Source: an uncultured Porphyromonadaceae bacterium
Lineage (GTDB): Bacteria > Bacteroidota > Bacteroidia > Bacteroidales > Muribaculaceae
Direction of reading: 5' to 3'
DNA length: 15,325 bases
NCBI GenBank assembly: GCA_947174735.1
Contig: CAMWKC010000023.1
Coordinates: forward strand, 1-15,325
Below are positions 1-6,481 of this stretch, piece after piece (within the stretch, counting starts at the first letter, position 1; every line of letters starts with the position of its first letter). The notes below the pieces were generated by a model. The model was not told the origin of the DNA and did not search any database. It saw nothing but the letters and a program-made list of their open reading frames with translations. The position numbers were made by a program, and so were the translations under genes.

Positions 1-87
1 CTCCTCTACCTGTGCGGTCTTGGCGCCGTGTGCATCGTATGGCTTGACGGCTTCAGCTTCTGTAGGAGTATGATGGTCAGTTGACAT
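1..87 (-). CDS. ubiE: UbiE/MenG-type menaquinone methyltransferase, N-terminal fragment
   Basis: Only the first 29 codons lie in the window; the gene runs off the left edge on the minus strand. The start is ATG at 87-85, 9 nt after the stop of the upstream acetyltransferase gene, so the two are probably cotranscribed. The visible peptide starts MSTDHHTPTEAEAVKPYDA and ends with KTAQVEE. From memory of the family, Bacteroidales UbiE/MenG proteins begin with a K-P-Y...G...K...QVE segment just before the conserved MFD-IAP-YD motif, which would lie outside the window. The full protein would C-methylate demethylmenaquinone with S-adenosylmethionine, fitting an anaerobe that respires with menaquinone. 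The call rests on a short N-terminus without any catalytic motif, so it is moderate. Confidence 0.6.
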   Translation of the reverse strand, partial: MSTDHHTPTEAEAVKPYDAHGAKTAQVEE

Positions 88-96
88 GAGAGGTCC

Positions 97-1224
97 TCAG
101 AGTTTCTTTGCAAACGAACGGCGGCGACGGTGCTGACGGTAGTCGAAATATTCCCACTGACTCTGCACCTTTGAGTTGGTCTCCATCTCAGGATTTGACT
201 CAGCGTATTTGTAGCCTTTGGCCTGATAGTAGGGTATAAGGTCCTGAAACAGCAGAGCGTTGACTCCCTTATTCTGATAGTGGGGGTGTACAGCCACCAG
301 CAAGAGGTCTACCCGGTCGTTAGCTCCCTTCAGTCCCTTTAGCAGATACCACCAGCCGAAAGGAAACATACGGCCTTTGGACTTCTGCAGCGCAAGACTC
401 ATCGAAGGCATCGAGATACCTACTCCCACCAGTTTGTTATCTTTGTCGACTATAAGAGTCACAAGGTCGAGATTGAGCAGGCCTAAATAGATATCTATAT
501 AGTAATCTATCTGGCGTTCGGTAAGATGGCTGTATTGATACAGACCGTCGTAAGCCTCGTTTATGAGGTGAAACAGCGCTCGTCCGTATTCTTTCTTTAT
601 ACGGCTGCGGCTTTTGTACTTGAGAACCCGTAGTCCGTATTTTTTCTTTACTATCTCAGCTATACGGTTATATTTATCAGGTATCTTATCAGGCACCGTC
701 ATAAGGAACTCAACCCAGTCGGATTCCTTTTTATAACCCAGACGCTCCATGTGCTCTGTATAGTACGGGTAGTTATATATGGTAGCCATTGTCGAAAGCT
801 CTTCGTATCCTTCGACAAGCATACCCTCATGGTCAAGGTCGGTAAAACCTAAAGGTCCGATGAGTTTTTTCATACCCTTTGAACGCGCCCAGTCTTCGAC
901 AGCCTTCATAAGGGCTGCCGATACCTCGTGGTCATCTATAAAGTCGATAAATCCGAAGCGGGCGTTTTTCTCGTTATGCGTCTCGTTTACCTGACGGTTG
1001 ATCATACCGGCCACACGCCCTACCGGCTTACCGTCGCGGTAAGCCATGAAGTAGACGCTCTCGCAGAAGTCAAACGCAGGGTTGGTGGCGGGATCGAGCG
1101 TAGCCACATCATCGCTTATCAGTGGCGGCACGTAATAAGGATTGCCGTCATAGAGATCTATCTGAAACTGTGTAAAGGCTTTCAGATTGCTCTTGGTAGG
1201 CTCAATGGTCTTGATTGTGATCAT
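97..1224 (-). CDS. Large GNAT-like N-acetyltransferase family protein
   Basis: This is a 375-aa soluble protein without a signal peptide. The C-terminal third looks like a GNAT fold: a hydrophobic strand (VDLLLVAV, about 305-312) is followed by HPHYQNKGVNALL (about 313-325), which resembles the Q/R-x-x-G-x-G/A acetyl-CoA pyrophosphate-binding segment, then a helix and an aromatic-rich end. The N-terminal half has a second GNAT-like stretch (MAYRDGKPVGRVAGMIN, about 60-76), so a tandem or extended GNAT architecture is possible. At 375 aa it is about twice a single GNAT domain. The very basic tail (QHRRRRSFAKKL) is notable. The substrate is unknown. It sits 59 nt downstream of the kinase-like gene and 9 nt upstream of the ubiE fragment on the same strand, so it is likely part of the serS operon. 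The start is ATG at 1224-1222. Confidence 0.65.
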   Translation of the reverse strand: MITIKTIEPTKSNLKAFTQFQIDLYDGNPYYVPPLISDDVATLDPATNPAFDFCESVYFMAYRDGKPVGRVAGMINRQVNETHNEKNARFGFIDFIDDHEVSAALMKAVEDWARSKGMKKLIGPLGFTDLDHEGMLVEGYEELSTMATIYNYPYYTEHMERLGYKKESDWVEFLMTVPDKIPDKYNRIAEIVKKKYGLRVLKYKSRSRIKKEYGRALFHLINEAYDGLYQYSHLTERQIDYYIDIYLGLLNLDLVTLIVDKDNKLVGVGISMPSMSLALQKSKGRMFPFGWWYLLKGLKGANDRVDLLLVAVHPHYQNKGVNALLFQDLIPYYQAKGYKYAESNPEMETNSKVQSQWEYFDYRQHRRRRSFAKKL

Positions 1225-1283
1225 TGCTGTCTGGGCAGGAAAGGGGATTAGTATTACCGGAAGCGGCCTGAAAAACCTGTCTG

Positions 1284-2090
1284 TTAGTATTTAAGTGATA
1301 GATATACTAACAGTGCTCCCATTATTATGATGAATATACTGAGGAAGATGTAAAGAGGTTTTGACTTATCACGTTCCATAGCCAACTGCAGGTCGGTTAT
1401 GGTATTATATGGCGATGAGTCACTCTGACAACGTTCCGATATTTTGCGCAGGCGCGGCATCGAGGTAGGAAGATGCTGAAGCACCTCGCCTACCACTTTG
1501 CCGTAGCTACGTATATCGTCACGTGTGTCTTTGGTACTTAATTGTTCTATCTGCGCGTAACCTACGTCGATAAGCTTCAGATTCTCGTTATATTCAGTGA
1601 AGATGATAGTGTCGGCCGAAATAGGACGGTGTACTATATGATTTTCCTGAATATACTCCATAGCGTCAAGCAACTGTGTCTCCAGACGATGTACTATACG
1701 CGGTGTCAGACGCTTTTCATCGATAAGGCGTCGCAGCGAATAGCCGTAGACATCATCGGTTATTATTGACAGTCCGACGCCGGGCACATCTTCGAGGTCA
1801 TTGACCATGACGATGTTCGGGTGCGCAAGGTTATAGCGTGTGTCGAACTCACGCTCCAGCATCTCACGATATTTCGGATCGTCGGCATACTCTTTCTTCA
1901 GGGCCTTGAGCATTACCCACTTACCGTGCTTGCGCACGGTGTAGACGTCATAATACTTCTCCTGCCATTCAGGCAGAAGTGTCAGATCCGACCATTTCCC
2001 TGTCGGGTCATTTATGGGTATTTTCTTTTCTTCCTTACTTATGTAGGTCACGGTCAATACATTTAGATATGGTGTCGAAACCTTAGTCAA
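1284..2090 (-). CDS. Membrane-anchored pseudokinase (degenerate Ser/Thr kinase fold)
   Basis: This 268-aa protein has the outline of a eukaryotic-type protein kinase. There is a beta3 lysine in VMLKALK (K62), an alphaC glutamate in EREFD (E79 or E81), and a catalytic-loop counterpart HRPISADT (154-161). A Mg-loop counterpart LIDVG follows (D175, V176, G177), then DIRSYGKVV (192-200), matching the usual D-x-Y-S-x-G helix. The catalytic Asp of HRD is Pro156, the loop Lys and Asn are Ser158 and Thr161, and DFG reads DVG. The stretch between DVG and DIRSYG is very short with no APE motif, so the activation segment is largely missing. Phosphotransfer is therefore unlikely, and a binding or scaffold role is inferred. 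A hydrophobic segment at about 246-266 would tether it to the membrane with the kinase domain N-terminal. The TTG start at 2090-2088 overlaps serS by 8 nt; in-frame TTG (2057) or GTG (2051) starts are alternatives. Confidence 0.7.
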   Translation of the reverse strand: MTKVSTPYLNVLTVTYISKEEKKIPINDPTGKWSDLTLLPEWQEKYYDVYTVRKHGKWVMLKALKKEYADDPKYREMLEREFDTRYNLAHPNIVMVNDLEDVPGVGLSIITDDVYGYSLRRLIDEKRLTPRIVHRLETQLLDAMEYIQENHIVHRPISADTIIFTEYNENLKLIDVGYAQIEQLSTKDTRDDIRSYGKVVGEVLQHLPTSMPRLRKISERCQSDSSPYNTITDLQLAMERDKSKPLYIFLSIFIIIMGALLVYLSLKY

Positions 2091-3354
2091 TAATATCGAA
2101 GCCGGTGTATTTGCGCAGGCACTCGGGTATCACGATACCTTCCGGAGTCTGATAGTCCTCGAGCAATGCGGCTACTATGCGTGGCAAAGCCAGTGCAGAA
2201 CCGTTAAGAGTGTGACACAGATGTATCTTTTTGTCACTGTCACGGTAACGACATTTAAGACGATTAGCCTGATAAGTCTCGAAGTTGGATACCGAAGACA
2301 CTTCGAGCCAGCGTTTCTGTGCGGCCGACCATACTTCGAAGTCAAAGGTTATAGCCGATGTAAAAGACATATCACCGCCGCAGAGACGAAGTATATGCCA
2401 GGGCAGCCCGAGCTTATCAAGTAAAGACTGCACGTGGTCCTTCATTTCTTCGAGCGCAGCGTATGAATTTTCAGGCTTCTCGATACGTACTATCTCTACC
2501 TTGTCAAACTGATGGAGACGGTTGAGGCCGCGTACGTCTTTACCGTAGCTGCCTGCTTCACGACGCCAGCAAGGAGAGTAGGCTACATTCTTACGCGGTA
2601 GTTCGGCAGCAGGTATGATTACGTCGCGGTACATGTTTGTCACCGGTACCTCAGCCGTAGGAATAAGGTAAAGATCGTCTTCAGTGACATGATACATCTG
2701 ACCCTCCTTATCGGGCAACTGGCCTGTGCCGTAACCTGAAGCGGCGTTAACTACGAACGGCGGTTCTACTTCGGTATAACCGGCAGCAGCGCCTTCATCG
2801 AGGAAAAACTGTATCAGCGCACGTTGCAGACGGGCGCCTTTACCTATATAGAACGGGAAACCGGCACCTGTAACCTTGACACCGAGTTCGAAATCTATAA
2901 GGTTATATTTTTTTGCCAGTTCCCAGTGGGGCAGTGCGTCGTCGCCGAGCTCAGGCATTTGTCCGCCTTCCTTCTCAACCACGTTGTCGGCGGCTGTCTT
3001 ACCTTCAGGTACGGCAGCACAGGGAAGATTAGGCACTGTCAGCAGCAATTCGCGCTGTTTAGCCTCACATTCGGCCAGACGATCCTGAAGACCCTGGGTA
3101 GCACCTTTGATCTGTGCTACACGCTGCTTGGCCTCCTCTGCCTCTTCTTTCTTACCCTGTTTCATGAGGGCACCGATTGAAGCGGCTAATTTCTTTAGCT
3201 CGGATGCATCGCTATCGCACTTACCCTGTAGCTTGCGACGCTCGGCATCGATTTCGAGTATCTCGGTTATAACGGCACGACCGTCAAAACCTTTAACAGC
3301 CAGACGGCCTATTACCCATTCAGGGTCATTCTTAATAGTCTGAAGTGTCAGCAT
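2083..3354 (-). CDS. serS: Seryl-tRNA synthetase
   Basis: This 423-aa class II aminoacyl-tRNA synthetase activates serine with ATP and charges tRNA-Ser (and tRNA-Sec where present) in the cytoplasm. Residues about 27-105 are rich in charged heptads and form the long N-terminal tRNA-binding coiled coil. The catalytic core shows the serine-site TAE triplet (233-235), motif 2 with WRREAG and then HQFDKVE (263-286), and motif 3 NGSALALPRIVAALLE (384-399) with its invariant Arg. Length and motif order are normal for bacterial SerRS and nothing looks broken. It lies 19 nt after the YqeY-domain gene, and its stop overlaps the start of the kinase-like gene, so the three are probably one transcript. 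The start is ATG at 3354-3352 and gives the usual family N-terminus (MLTLQTIKNDPEWVIGRLAV). Confidence 0.97.
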   Translation of the reverse strand: MLTLQTIKNDPEWVIGRLAVKGFDGRAVITEILEIDAERRKLQGKCDSDASELKKLAASIGALMKQGKKEEAEEAKQRVAQIKGATQGLQDRLAECEAKQRELLLTVPNLPCAAVPEGKTAADNVVEKEGGQMPELGDDALPHWELAKKYNLIDFELGVKVTGAGFPFYIGKGARLQRALIQFFLDEGAAAGYTEVEPPFVVNAASGYGTGQLPDKEGQMYHVTEDDLYLIPTAEVPVTNMYRDVIIPAAELPRKNVAYSPCWRREAGSYGKDVRGLNRLHQFDKVEIVRIEKPENSYAALEEMKDHVQSLLDKLGLPWHILRLCGGDMSFTSAITFDFEVWSAAQKRWLEVSSVSNFETYQANRLKCRYRDSDKKIHLCHTLNGSALALPRIVAALLEDYQTPEGIVIPECLRKYTGFDIID

Positions 3355-3373
3355 GGCATTTTAGTGGATAGGA

Positions 3374-3829
3374 TTAATTGAGCAGACGTTTCACAGCTTC
3401 TGAAATTACCTTACCTTCAGCACGACCGGCCAAGCGCTGCGAAGCCAGACGCATCACCTTACCCATTTCCTTAGGACCGGTGGCGCCTGTTTCAGCTATG
3501 ATAGCACGCAATTCGGCATCGAGCTCCTCGCCACTGAGCTGCTTAGGCAGATACTCCTCAATGACGGCAGCTTCAGCCAGCTCGTTAGCAGCCAGTTCGG
3601 GACGATTATTGTCGGTGTATATCTGAGCGCTTTCCTTACGCTGCTTCACCATCTTGACCATTATCTTCACGGCAGTCTCATCAGAGAGCTCACCGTTTGC
3701 TCCTTTGGCGGTCTTAGCCTCTAAAAACTCCTTTTTAATTCCACGCAAGGCCTCAAGGCGCACTTTATCGCGCGCAAGCATGGCCTTCTTTATGTCTTCG
3801 CTTACCTGGTCAAACAGATTCATTGTCAT
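3374..3829 (-). CDS. GatB/YqeY domain-containing protein
   Basis: This 151-aa cytoplasmic protein belongs to the YqeY family, a stand-alone version of the tail domain found in GatB and some glutaminyl-tRNA synthetases. It is probably linked to tRNA handling, but the precise function is unsettled. The N-terminus (DIKKAMLARDKVRLEALRGI) is the family's helical opening. The middle has VIEEYLPKQLS, and the C-terminus has GPKEMGKVMRLASQRLAGRA, the most conserved signature (G-x-K-x-M-G-K-V-M). Length is normal. It is the first gene of the minus-strand operon ahead of serS, a sensible pairing for two tRNA-related proteins. There are two possible ATG starts, at 3829 and two codons later at 3823; the second (MNLFDQ) is equally plausible. 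Confidence 0.92.
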   Translation of the reverse strand: MTMNLFDQVSEDIKKAMLARDKVRLEALRGIKKEFLEAKTAKGANGELSDETAVKIMVKMVKQRKESAQIYTDNNRPELAANELAEAAVIEEYLPKQLSGEELDAELRAIIAETGATGPKEMGKVMRLASQRLAGRAEGKVISEAVKRLLN

Positions 3830-3861
3830 TGGTGCACGCGGCCTTATCCGCTTACAAACTG

Positions 3862-3869
3862 CAAAAATA
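3862..3869 (-). promoter_or_regulatory. -7 promoter element for the YqeY-serS operon
   Basis: Read on the minus strand this is TATTTTTG followed by CAGTTTG, matching the Bacteroidota -7 consensus TAnnTTTG. It lies about 33 nt upstream of the first operon gene. No convincing TTTG (-33) box is found at the usual distance, so only the -7 half is supported. Confidence 0.45.
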
Positions 3870-4032
3870 ACTGAAAATGCTCACCTATCCTAATTTTCCG
3901 CTTTTTTTGCATGTTTTTTACCGATTTTATCATTTATCCACTATTATATTCTCCCTTTTAAAACAAGCTCTTAAGATTTCAGTCGATAATTAGTTCTCTT
4001 TTTGAAAGGTGCATAGTTTGAGATTTTTCTAT

Positions 4033-4040
4033 TATATTTG
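4033..4040 (+). promoter_or_regulatory. -7 promoter element for the LPP20-like gene
   Basis: TATATTTG followed by CAACAA matches the Bacteroidota TAnnTTTG element and lies 50 nt upstream of the ATG at 4091. TTTG boxes occur at 4001-4004 and 4017-4020, but their gaps (28 and 12 nt) do not fit the normal spacing near 20 nt, so the -33 half is uncertain. The whole 3830-4090 divergent interval is AT-rich and holds no recognisable gene. Confidence 0.4.
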
Positions 4041-4090
4041 CAACAATTTTCATAATTACTTCTGACCTGACCATACTTTATTTTAATAAT

Positions 4091-6058
4091 ATGCAGACTT
4101 TACCTACTACTGTTTCCAAACATGTTTATGCCCTTAACATCGGGTACAGGACTTTATGTGCTTTAATTTTGTGCTTTGTATGGTTGACAGTTGCCGCCGC
4201 ACAGGTTTCTCCTGAGGCTGAAAAAGCCGCTGCTATTTTTGATAATCCTGATATGATATGGGGTGTAGGTACAGCTGACGACCGTGCACAGGCAGTGGAT
4301 AATGCTCTTGCCGAACTTGCCCGTAAAATTTCTGTTACCGTCACTGCCGAAAGCGTAGGTTCCGACAATGAATCGGTTGCCAGCGACGGTACGATTACTT
4401 CGACTTCTGATTTCCGTTCGCTGGTACGTAGTTATTCCAATCCTACCACATTGCGTGACGTACGCCAGATATGGACCTCCAATAAACCTCCGTACGAAGT
4501 AGTGGCTTACATGAGCCGGGAACAGATGGACGCCATGTATCAGCGTCGTCGTGATCGTGTGGCTGAGTTTGCACGTATGGGTCTGACAGCCGAGAAGAGC
4601 GGACTTGTCGACGATGCTCTGCGTTATCTCTACAGGGCTTTTGTTGTGCTTCGTTCTTTGCCCGAATATGAAAGTATCCATGACGTTATTGACGGTCATT
4701 CACGCAACATGGTGACATGGATTCCCGAACAGATGCGCGACATCTGTTCGCGTATAAGTTTCGGTATAGCCGGTGTAAAGCCTGCCGACCCTGCCGACCC
4801 CGATGCCGGACAGCTTCTCGACCTTACAGTACGCTATAAAGGTGAGCCGGCTTCGCGTGTTGCGTTCACTTATTTCACAGGCCGTGCCAAGTCTCCTGTC
4901 ATCACTGCCCGCGACGGTATGGCTGAAGTCTTACTTGCTCCTAACACTCCGCTCAATCCTCTTAATCTCGACATAGAATACCGTTTCCCTGACGAAAATC
5001 ATCTTATAGCCGAATATGCTCCGTTACTTGAGGCATATAACGGCGCCGGTCTCGTGCCCTCGGCTAAAATCTCTATTACTGAAAGTCCGCGTCAGCTTAA
5101 AGCTGACAAGAAAGAGACCAAAGCCTTTAACGAGGCTGTTAGCGCCGGTGCCCGTGCCTCGCTTACACCTGTCAGCAAAGATGCCTCGGCTGGCTATGCC
5201 AAAGCTATGGCGACATTGGTAGATGCCATAGCAACTCGTAACTATGACCGTGCCCTGCCTCTTTTTACTCCGGGTGGAAAAGATATGTTCGAGCGTCTGA
5301 TACGTTACGGTCAGGCCCGTATAGTCGGACGTGCCACTCCGGATAGTTATGCTTTCTTCCCTGTAGGTGACAGAGTGGTGTGCCGTTCGGTACCTATGTC
5401 GTTCACATTTGAGAACGGTCGCCGGCAGTTTGTCGAAGATGTGACCTTTACATTCAGCGCCGACGGACTGATAGAATCTTTGGCTTTCGGTCTTGATAGC
5501 GCTGCCCGTGATGATATATTCGCTATGGGCGGTTCCGCATGGAACGATTACATAAAGATGGTAATTGTCGGCTTTCTCGAAAATTATAAAACAGCCTTTG
5601 CGCTACACCGTCTTGACTATATAGAAAATATCTTTGCCGATGATGCTGTTATTATCGTCGGCCATGTGGTACGTAAGTCCACAGCGGTTAAAGGAGATCT
5701 GCGCGGATTCAGCAATACAGCACATGTCACATACGCTCGTAAGAGTAAGGCGGAATATATGGAAACCCTGCGTAAATGTTTCAAGTCTAACCAATATATA
5801 AATATCCGGTTCGGTGCCACTGATATAGGAAAATCGGCGTATGGTCCGAGGACTTTCGGTATACAGTTACGTCAGGAATATGTATCGTCTACATACGGAG
5901 ATACCGGCTATCTCTACCTACTTGTCGACTTTGCAAATGCTGATGAGCCGACCATACATGTACGTACATGGCAACCTGAACGCAATCCCGATCTCACTCC
6001 TAACATACCAAAGGATTCGCCTCAGTACGGTATTTTTTCCGATAGTTATTGGGAATAA
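4091..6058 (+). CDS. Exported LPP20-like protein with C-terminal NTF2-like modules
   Basis: The protein is 655 aa. It begins with a longish basic n-region and a hydrophobic core (LCALILCFVWLTVAAA, about 22-37) with a likely signal peptidase I site after AAA. There is no lipobox Cys, so it is probably periplasmic or surface-exposed rather than lipid-anchored. Residues about 50-150 (IWGVGTADDRAQAVDNALAELARKI and onwards) resemble the LPP20 family: W-G-x-G followed by an Ala-rich helix with Asp/Arg, then beta strands ending in VVAYMSREQMD. Helices follow (about 155-215), then an Ig-like stretch. About 365-470 and 480-640 look like two alpha+beta NTF2/SnoaL-type modules; the second opens with YKTAFALHRLDYIENIFADDAVI, typical of that fold. 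No catalytic residues are evident. It has its own likely promoter and lies 423 nt before the PEGA gene. The biological role is unknown. Domain calls are by eye. Confidence 0.65.
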   Translation: MQTLPTTVSKHVYALNIGYRTLCALILCFVWLTVAAAQVSPEAEKAAAIFDNPDMIWGVGTADDRAQAVDNALAELARKISVTVTAESVGSDNESVASDGTITSTSDFRSLVRSYSNPTTLRDVRQIWTSNKPPYEVVAYMSREQMDAMYQRRRDRVAEFARMGLTAEKSGLVDDALRYLYRAFVVLRSLPEYESIHDVIDGHSRNMVTWIPEQMRDICSRISFGIAGVKPADPADPDAGQLLDLTVRYKGEPASRVAFTYFTGRAKSPVITARDGMAEVLLAPNTPLNPLNLDIEYRFPDENHLIAEYAPLLEAYNGAGLVPSAKISITESPRQLKADKKETKAFNEAVSAGARASLTPVSKDASAGYAKAMATLVDAIATRNYDRALPLFTPGGKDMFERLIRYGQARIVGRATPDSYAFFPVGDRVVCRSVPMSFTFENGRRQFVEDVTFTFSADGLIESLAFGLDSAARDDIFAMGGSAWNDYIKMVIVGFLENYKTAFALHRLDYIENIFADDAVIIVGHVVRKSTAVKGDLRGFSNTAHVTYARKSKAEYMETLRKCFKSNQYINIRFGATDIGKSAYGPRTFGIQLRQEYVSSTYGDTGYLYLLVDFANADEPTIHVRTWQPERNPDLTPNIPKDSPQYGIFSDSYWE

Positions 6059-6074
6059 TTCCTGTGGTCAGATC

Positions 6075-6103
6075 AAAAAAATACCCCTTAGTAGCGTTTT
6101 TTT
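6075..6103 (+). terminator. Possible weak A/T-stem terminator after the LPP20-like gene
   Basis: Seven A (6075-6081) and seven T (6097-6103) flank a short TAC/GTA pair around CCCTTA. This could fold into a weak A-U hairpin ending in a U run 17 nt after the stop codon. Stability would be low, and no other terminator is visible before 6166. Confidence 0.2.
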
Positions 6104-6165
6104 ACAGCTTATGGCATATTTTTTACATCTTAACGTAAATTATATTTTTTTTATAGTAGCTGTTG

Positions 6166-6197
6166 TTTGTTTTTTGTGTCATTTTGTATTAACTTTG
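6166..6197 (+). promoter_or_regulatory. Promoter of the surface-protein operon (TTTG-N20-TAACTTTG)
   Basis: A TTTG box at 6166-6169 is followed after 20 nt by TAACTTTG at 6190-6197, then CAAC. Both halves and the spacing match the Bacteroidota sigma-ABfr consensus (-33 TTTG, -7 TAnnTTTG). Transcription would begin near 6203-6206, leaving a 5' leader of about 280 nt before the PEGA gene. This is the best promoter match found in the window. Confidence 0.6.
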
Positions 6198-6252
6198 CAA
6201 CTTAAATATTTCATCTATCATTTTTTCAGTACCTCTACCTGACATTGTAATC

Positions 6253-6339
6253 ATGCGCCGTATCTCCTCAAATCAGTTTTCCTCTTCCCATGCTCCTTAC
6301 GGCAGCTTGACATCTTCATTTACCCCCCCCCGTTCGTAG
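6253..6339 (+). CDS. Possible serine-rich leader peptide ORF (28 aa)
   Basis: ATG at 6253-6255 opens 28 codons ending in TAG at 6337-6339, about 50 nt after the expected transcription start. The peptide begins MRRISSNQF and ends FTPPRS; 9 of 28 residues are serine. The ORF reads through the nine-C tract, whose length sets its frame: with one C fewer, translation would run on without a stop into the PEGA gene at 6482. There is no visible ribosome-binding site and no known homologue that I recognise, so it may be chance. Its place between promoter and hairpins is what makes it worth listing. Confidence 0.2.
   Translation: MRRISSNQFSSSHAPYGSLTSSFTPPRS
6323..6331. repeat. Nine-C homopolymer tract in the operon leader
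   Basis: Nine consecutive C residues lie about 150 nt upstream of the PEGA start and inside the 28-codon ORF. Long C/G tracts are prone to slippage, both biologically (phase variation in several bacteria) and in sequencing, so the true length should be treated as uncertain. Confidence 0.85.
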
Positions 6340-6341
6340 CT

Positions 6342-6360
6342 TACTGATTTTCAGTATTTT
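6342..6360 (+). terminator. Small hairpin with T4 tail in the leader (candidate attenuator)
   Basis: TACTGA (6342-6347) and TCAGTA (6351-6356) are perfect complements around a TTT loop and are followed directly by TTTT. The stop codon of the 28-codon ORF ends 2 nt upstream. The stem is short and AT-rich, so termination would be inefficient at best. It is noted because of its placement. Confidence 0.22.
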
Positions 6361-6367
6361 AGTAAAT

Positions 6368-6394
6368 GTACGACATTTTTCTGTAATGTCGTAC
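6368..6394. repeat. Perfect 9-bp inverted repeat with 9-nt loop
   Basis: GTACGACAT (6368-6376) and ATGTCGTAC (6386-6394) are exact reverse complements. The element could be an RNA hairpin in the leader or a dimeric protein-binding site on DNA; the sequence alone does not decide. The upstream in-frame ATG at 6386 lies in its right arm, which argues against that ATG being the PEGA start. Confidence 0.7.
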
Positions 6395-6404
6395 CAAATT
6401 TTCG

Positions 6405-6435
6405 TACGCCTGCCGGCTTTATGCCGGCGGGCGTA
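6405..6435 (+). repeat. GC-rich 13-bp hairpin in the leader
   Basis: TACGCCTGCCGGC (6405-6417) pairs with GCCGGCGGGCGTA (6423-6435) around loop TTTAT, with one T-G wobble and otherwise full complementarity. This is the most stable predicted structure in the leader. No U run follows on either strand, so it is not an ordinary intrinsic terminator. Confidence 0.7.
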
Positions 6436-6450
6436 TTGTGTATATACGCC
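6430..6450 (+). repeat. Competing 7-bp hairpin overlapping the previous stem
   Basis: GGCGTAT (6430-6436) is the exact complement of ATACGCC (6444-6450), with a 7-nt loop. Its left arm reuses the last six bases of the right arm of the 13-bp hairpin (6405-6435), so the two structures cannot form fully at once. It ends 31 nt before the PEGA start codon. Confidence 0.5.
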
Positions 6451-6481
6451 AACAAGATTTATAAACATAACCCAATCATCC

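Larger units (their letters stand above)
6198..6481 (+). promoter_or_regulatory. Long structured 5' leader of the surface operon
   Basis: This gene-free stretch between promoter and PEGA start is pyrimidine-rich on the plus strand in its first half. In order it carries a 28-codon ORF, a run of nine C, a small hairpin with four T, a 9-bp perfect inverted repeat, a 13-bp GC-rich hairpin, and a 7-bp hairpin that competes with it. I recognise no known riboswitch or structural RNA family. An attenuation-type or RNA-structure-based control of the operon is inferred from the arrangement only. Each element is listed separately. Confidence 0.4.

Noticed and set aside
4163..4699. 178-aa antisense frame inside the LPP20-like gene
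   Set aside because: It lies wholly opposite a well-supported coding region and has no domain or signal pattern. It is a shadow of that gene's codon bias.
5841..6242. 133-aa plus-strand frame overlapping the end of the LPP20-like gene and running into the promoter
   Set aside because: Two thirds lie inside the real gene in another frame, the tail translates AT-rich promoter DNA, and the peptide has no recognisable domain.
6405..6435. GC-rich hairpin as an intrinsic terminator
   Set aside because: No T run follows on the plus strand and none on the minus strand, so ordinary intrinsic termination is not supported.
6386..6481. N-terminal extension of the PEGA protein starting at ATG 6386
   Set aside because: It adds 32 residues without a signal-peptide layout, overlaps two hairpins, and the ATG lies in an inverted-repeat arm. 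The start at 6482 gives a textbook signal peptide.
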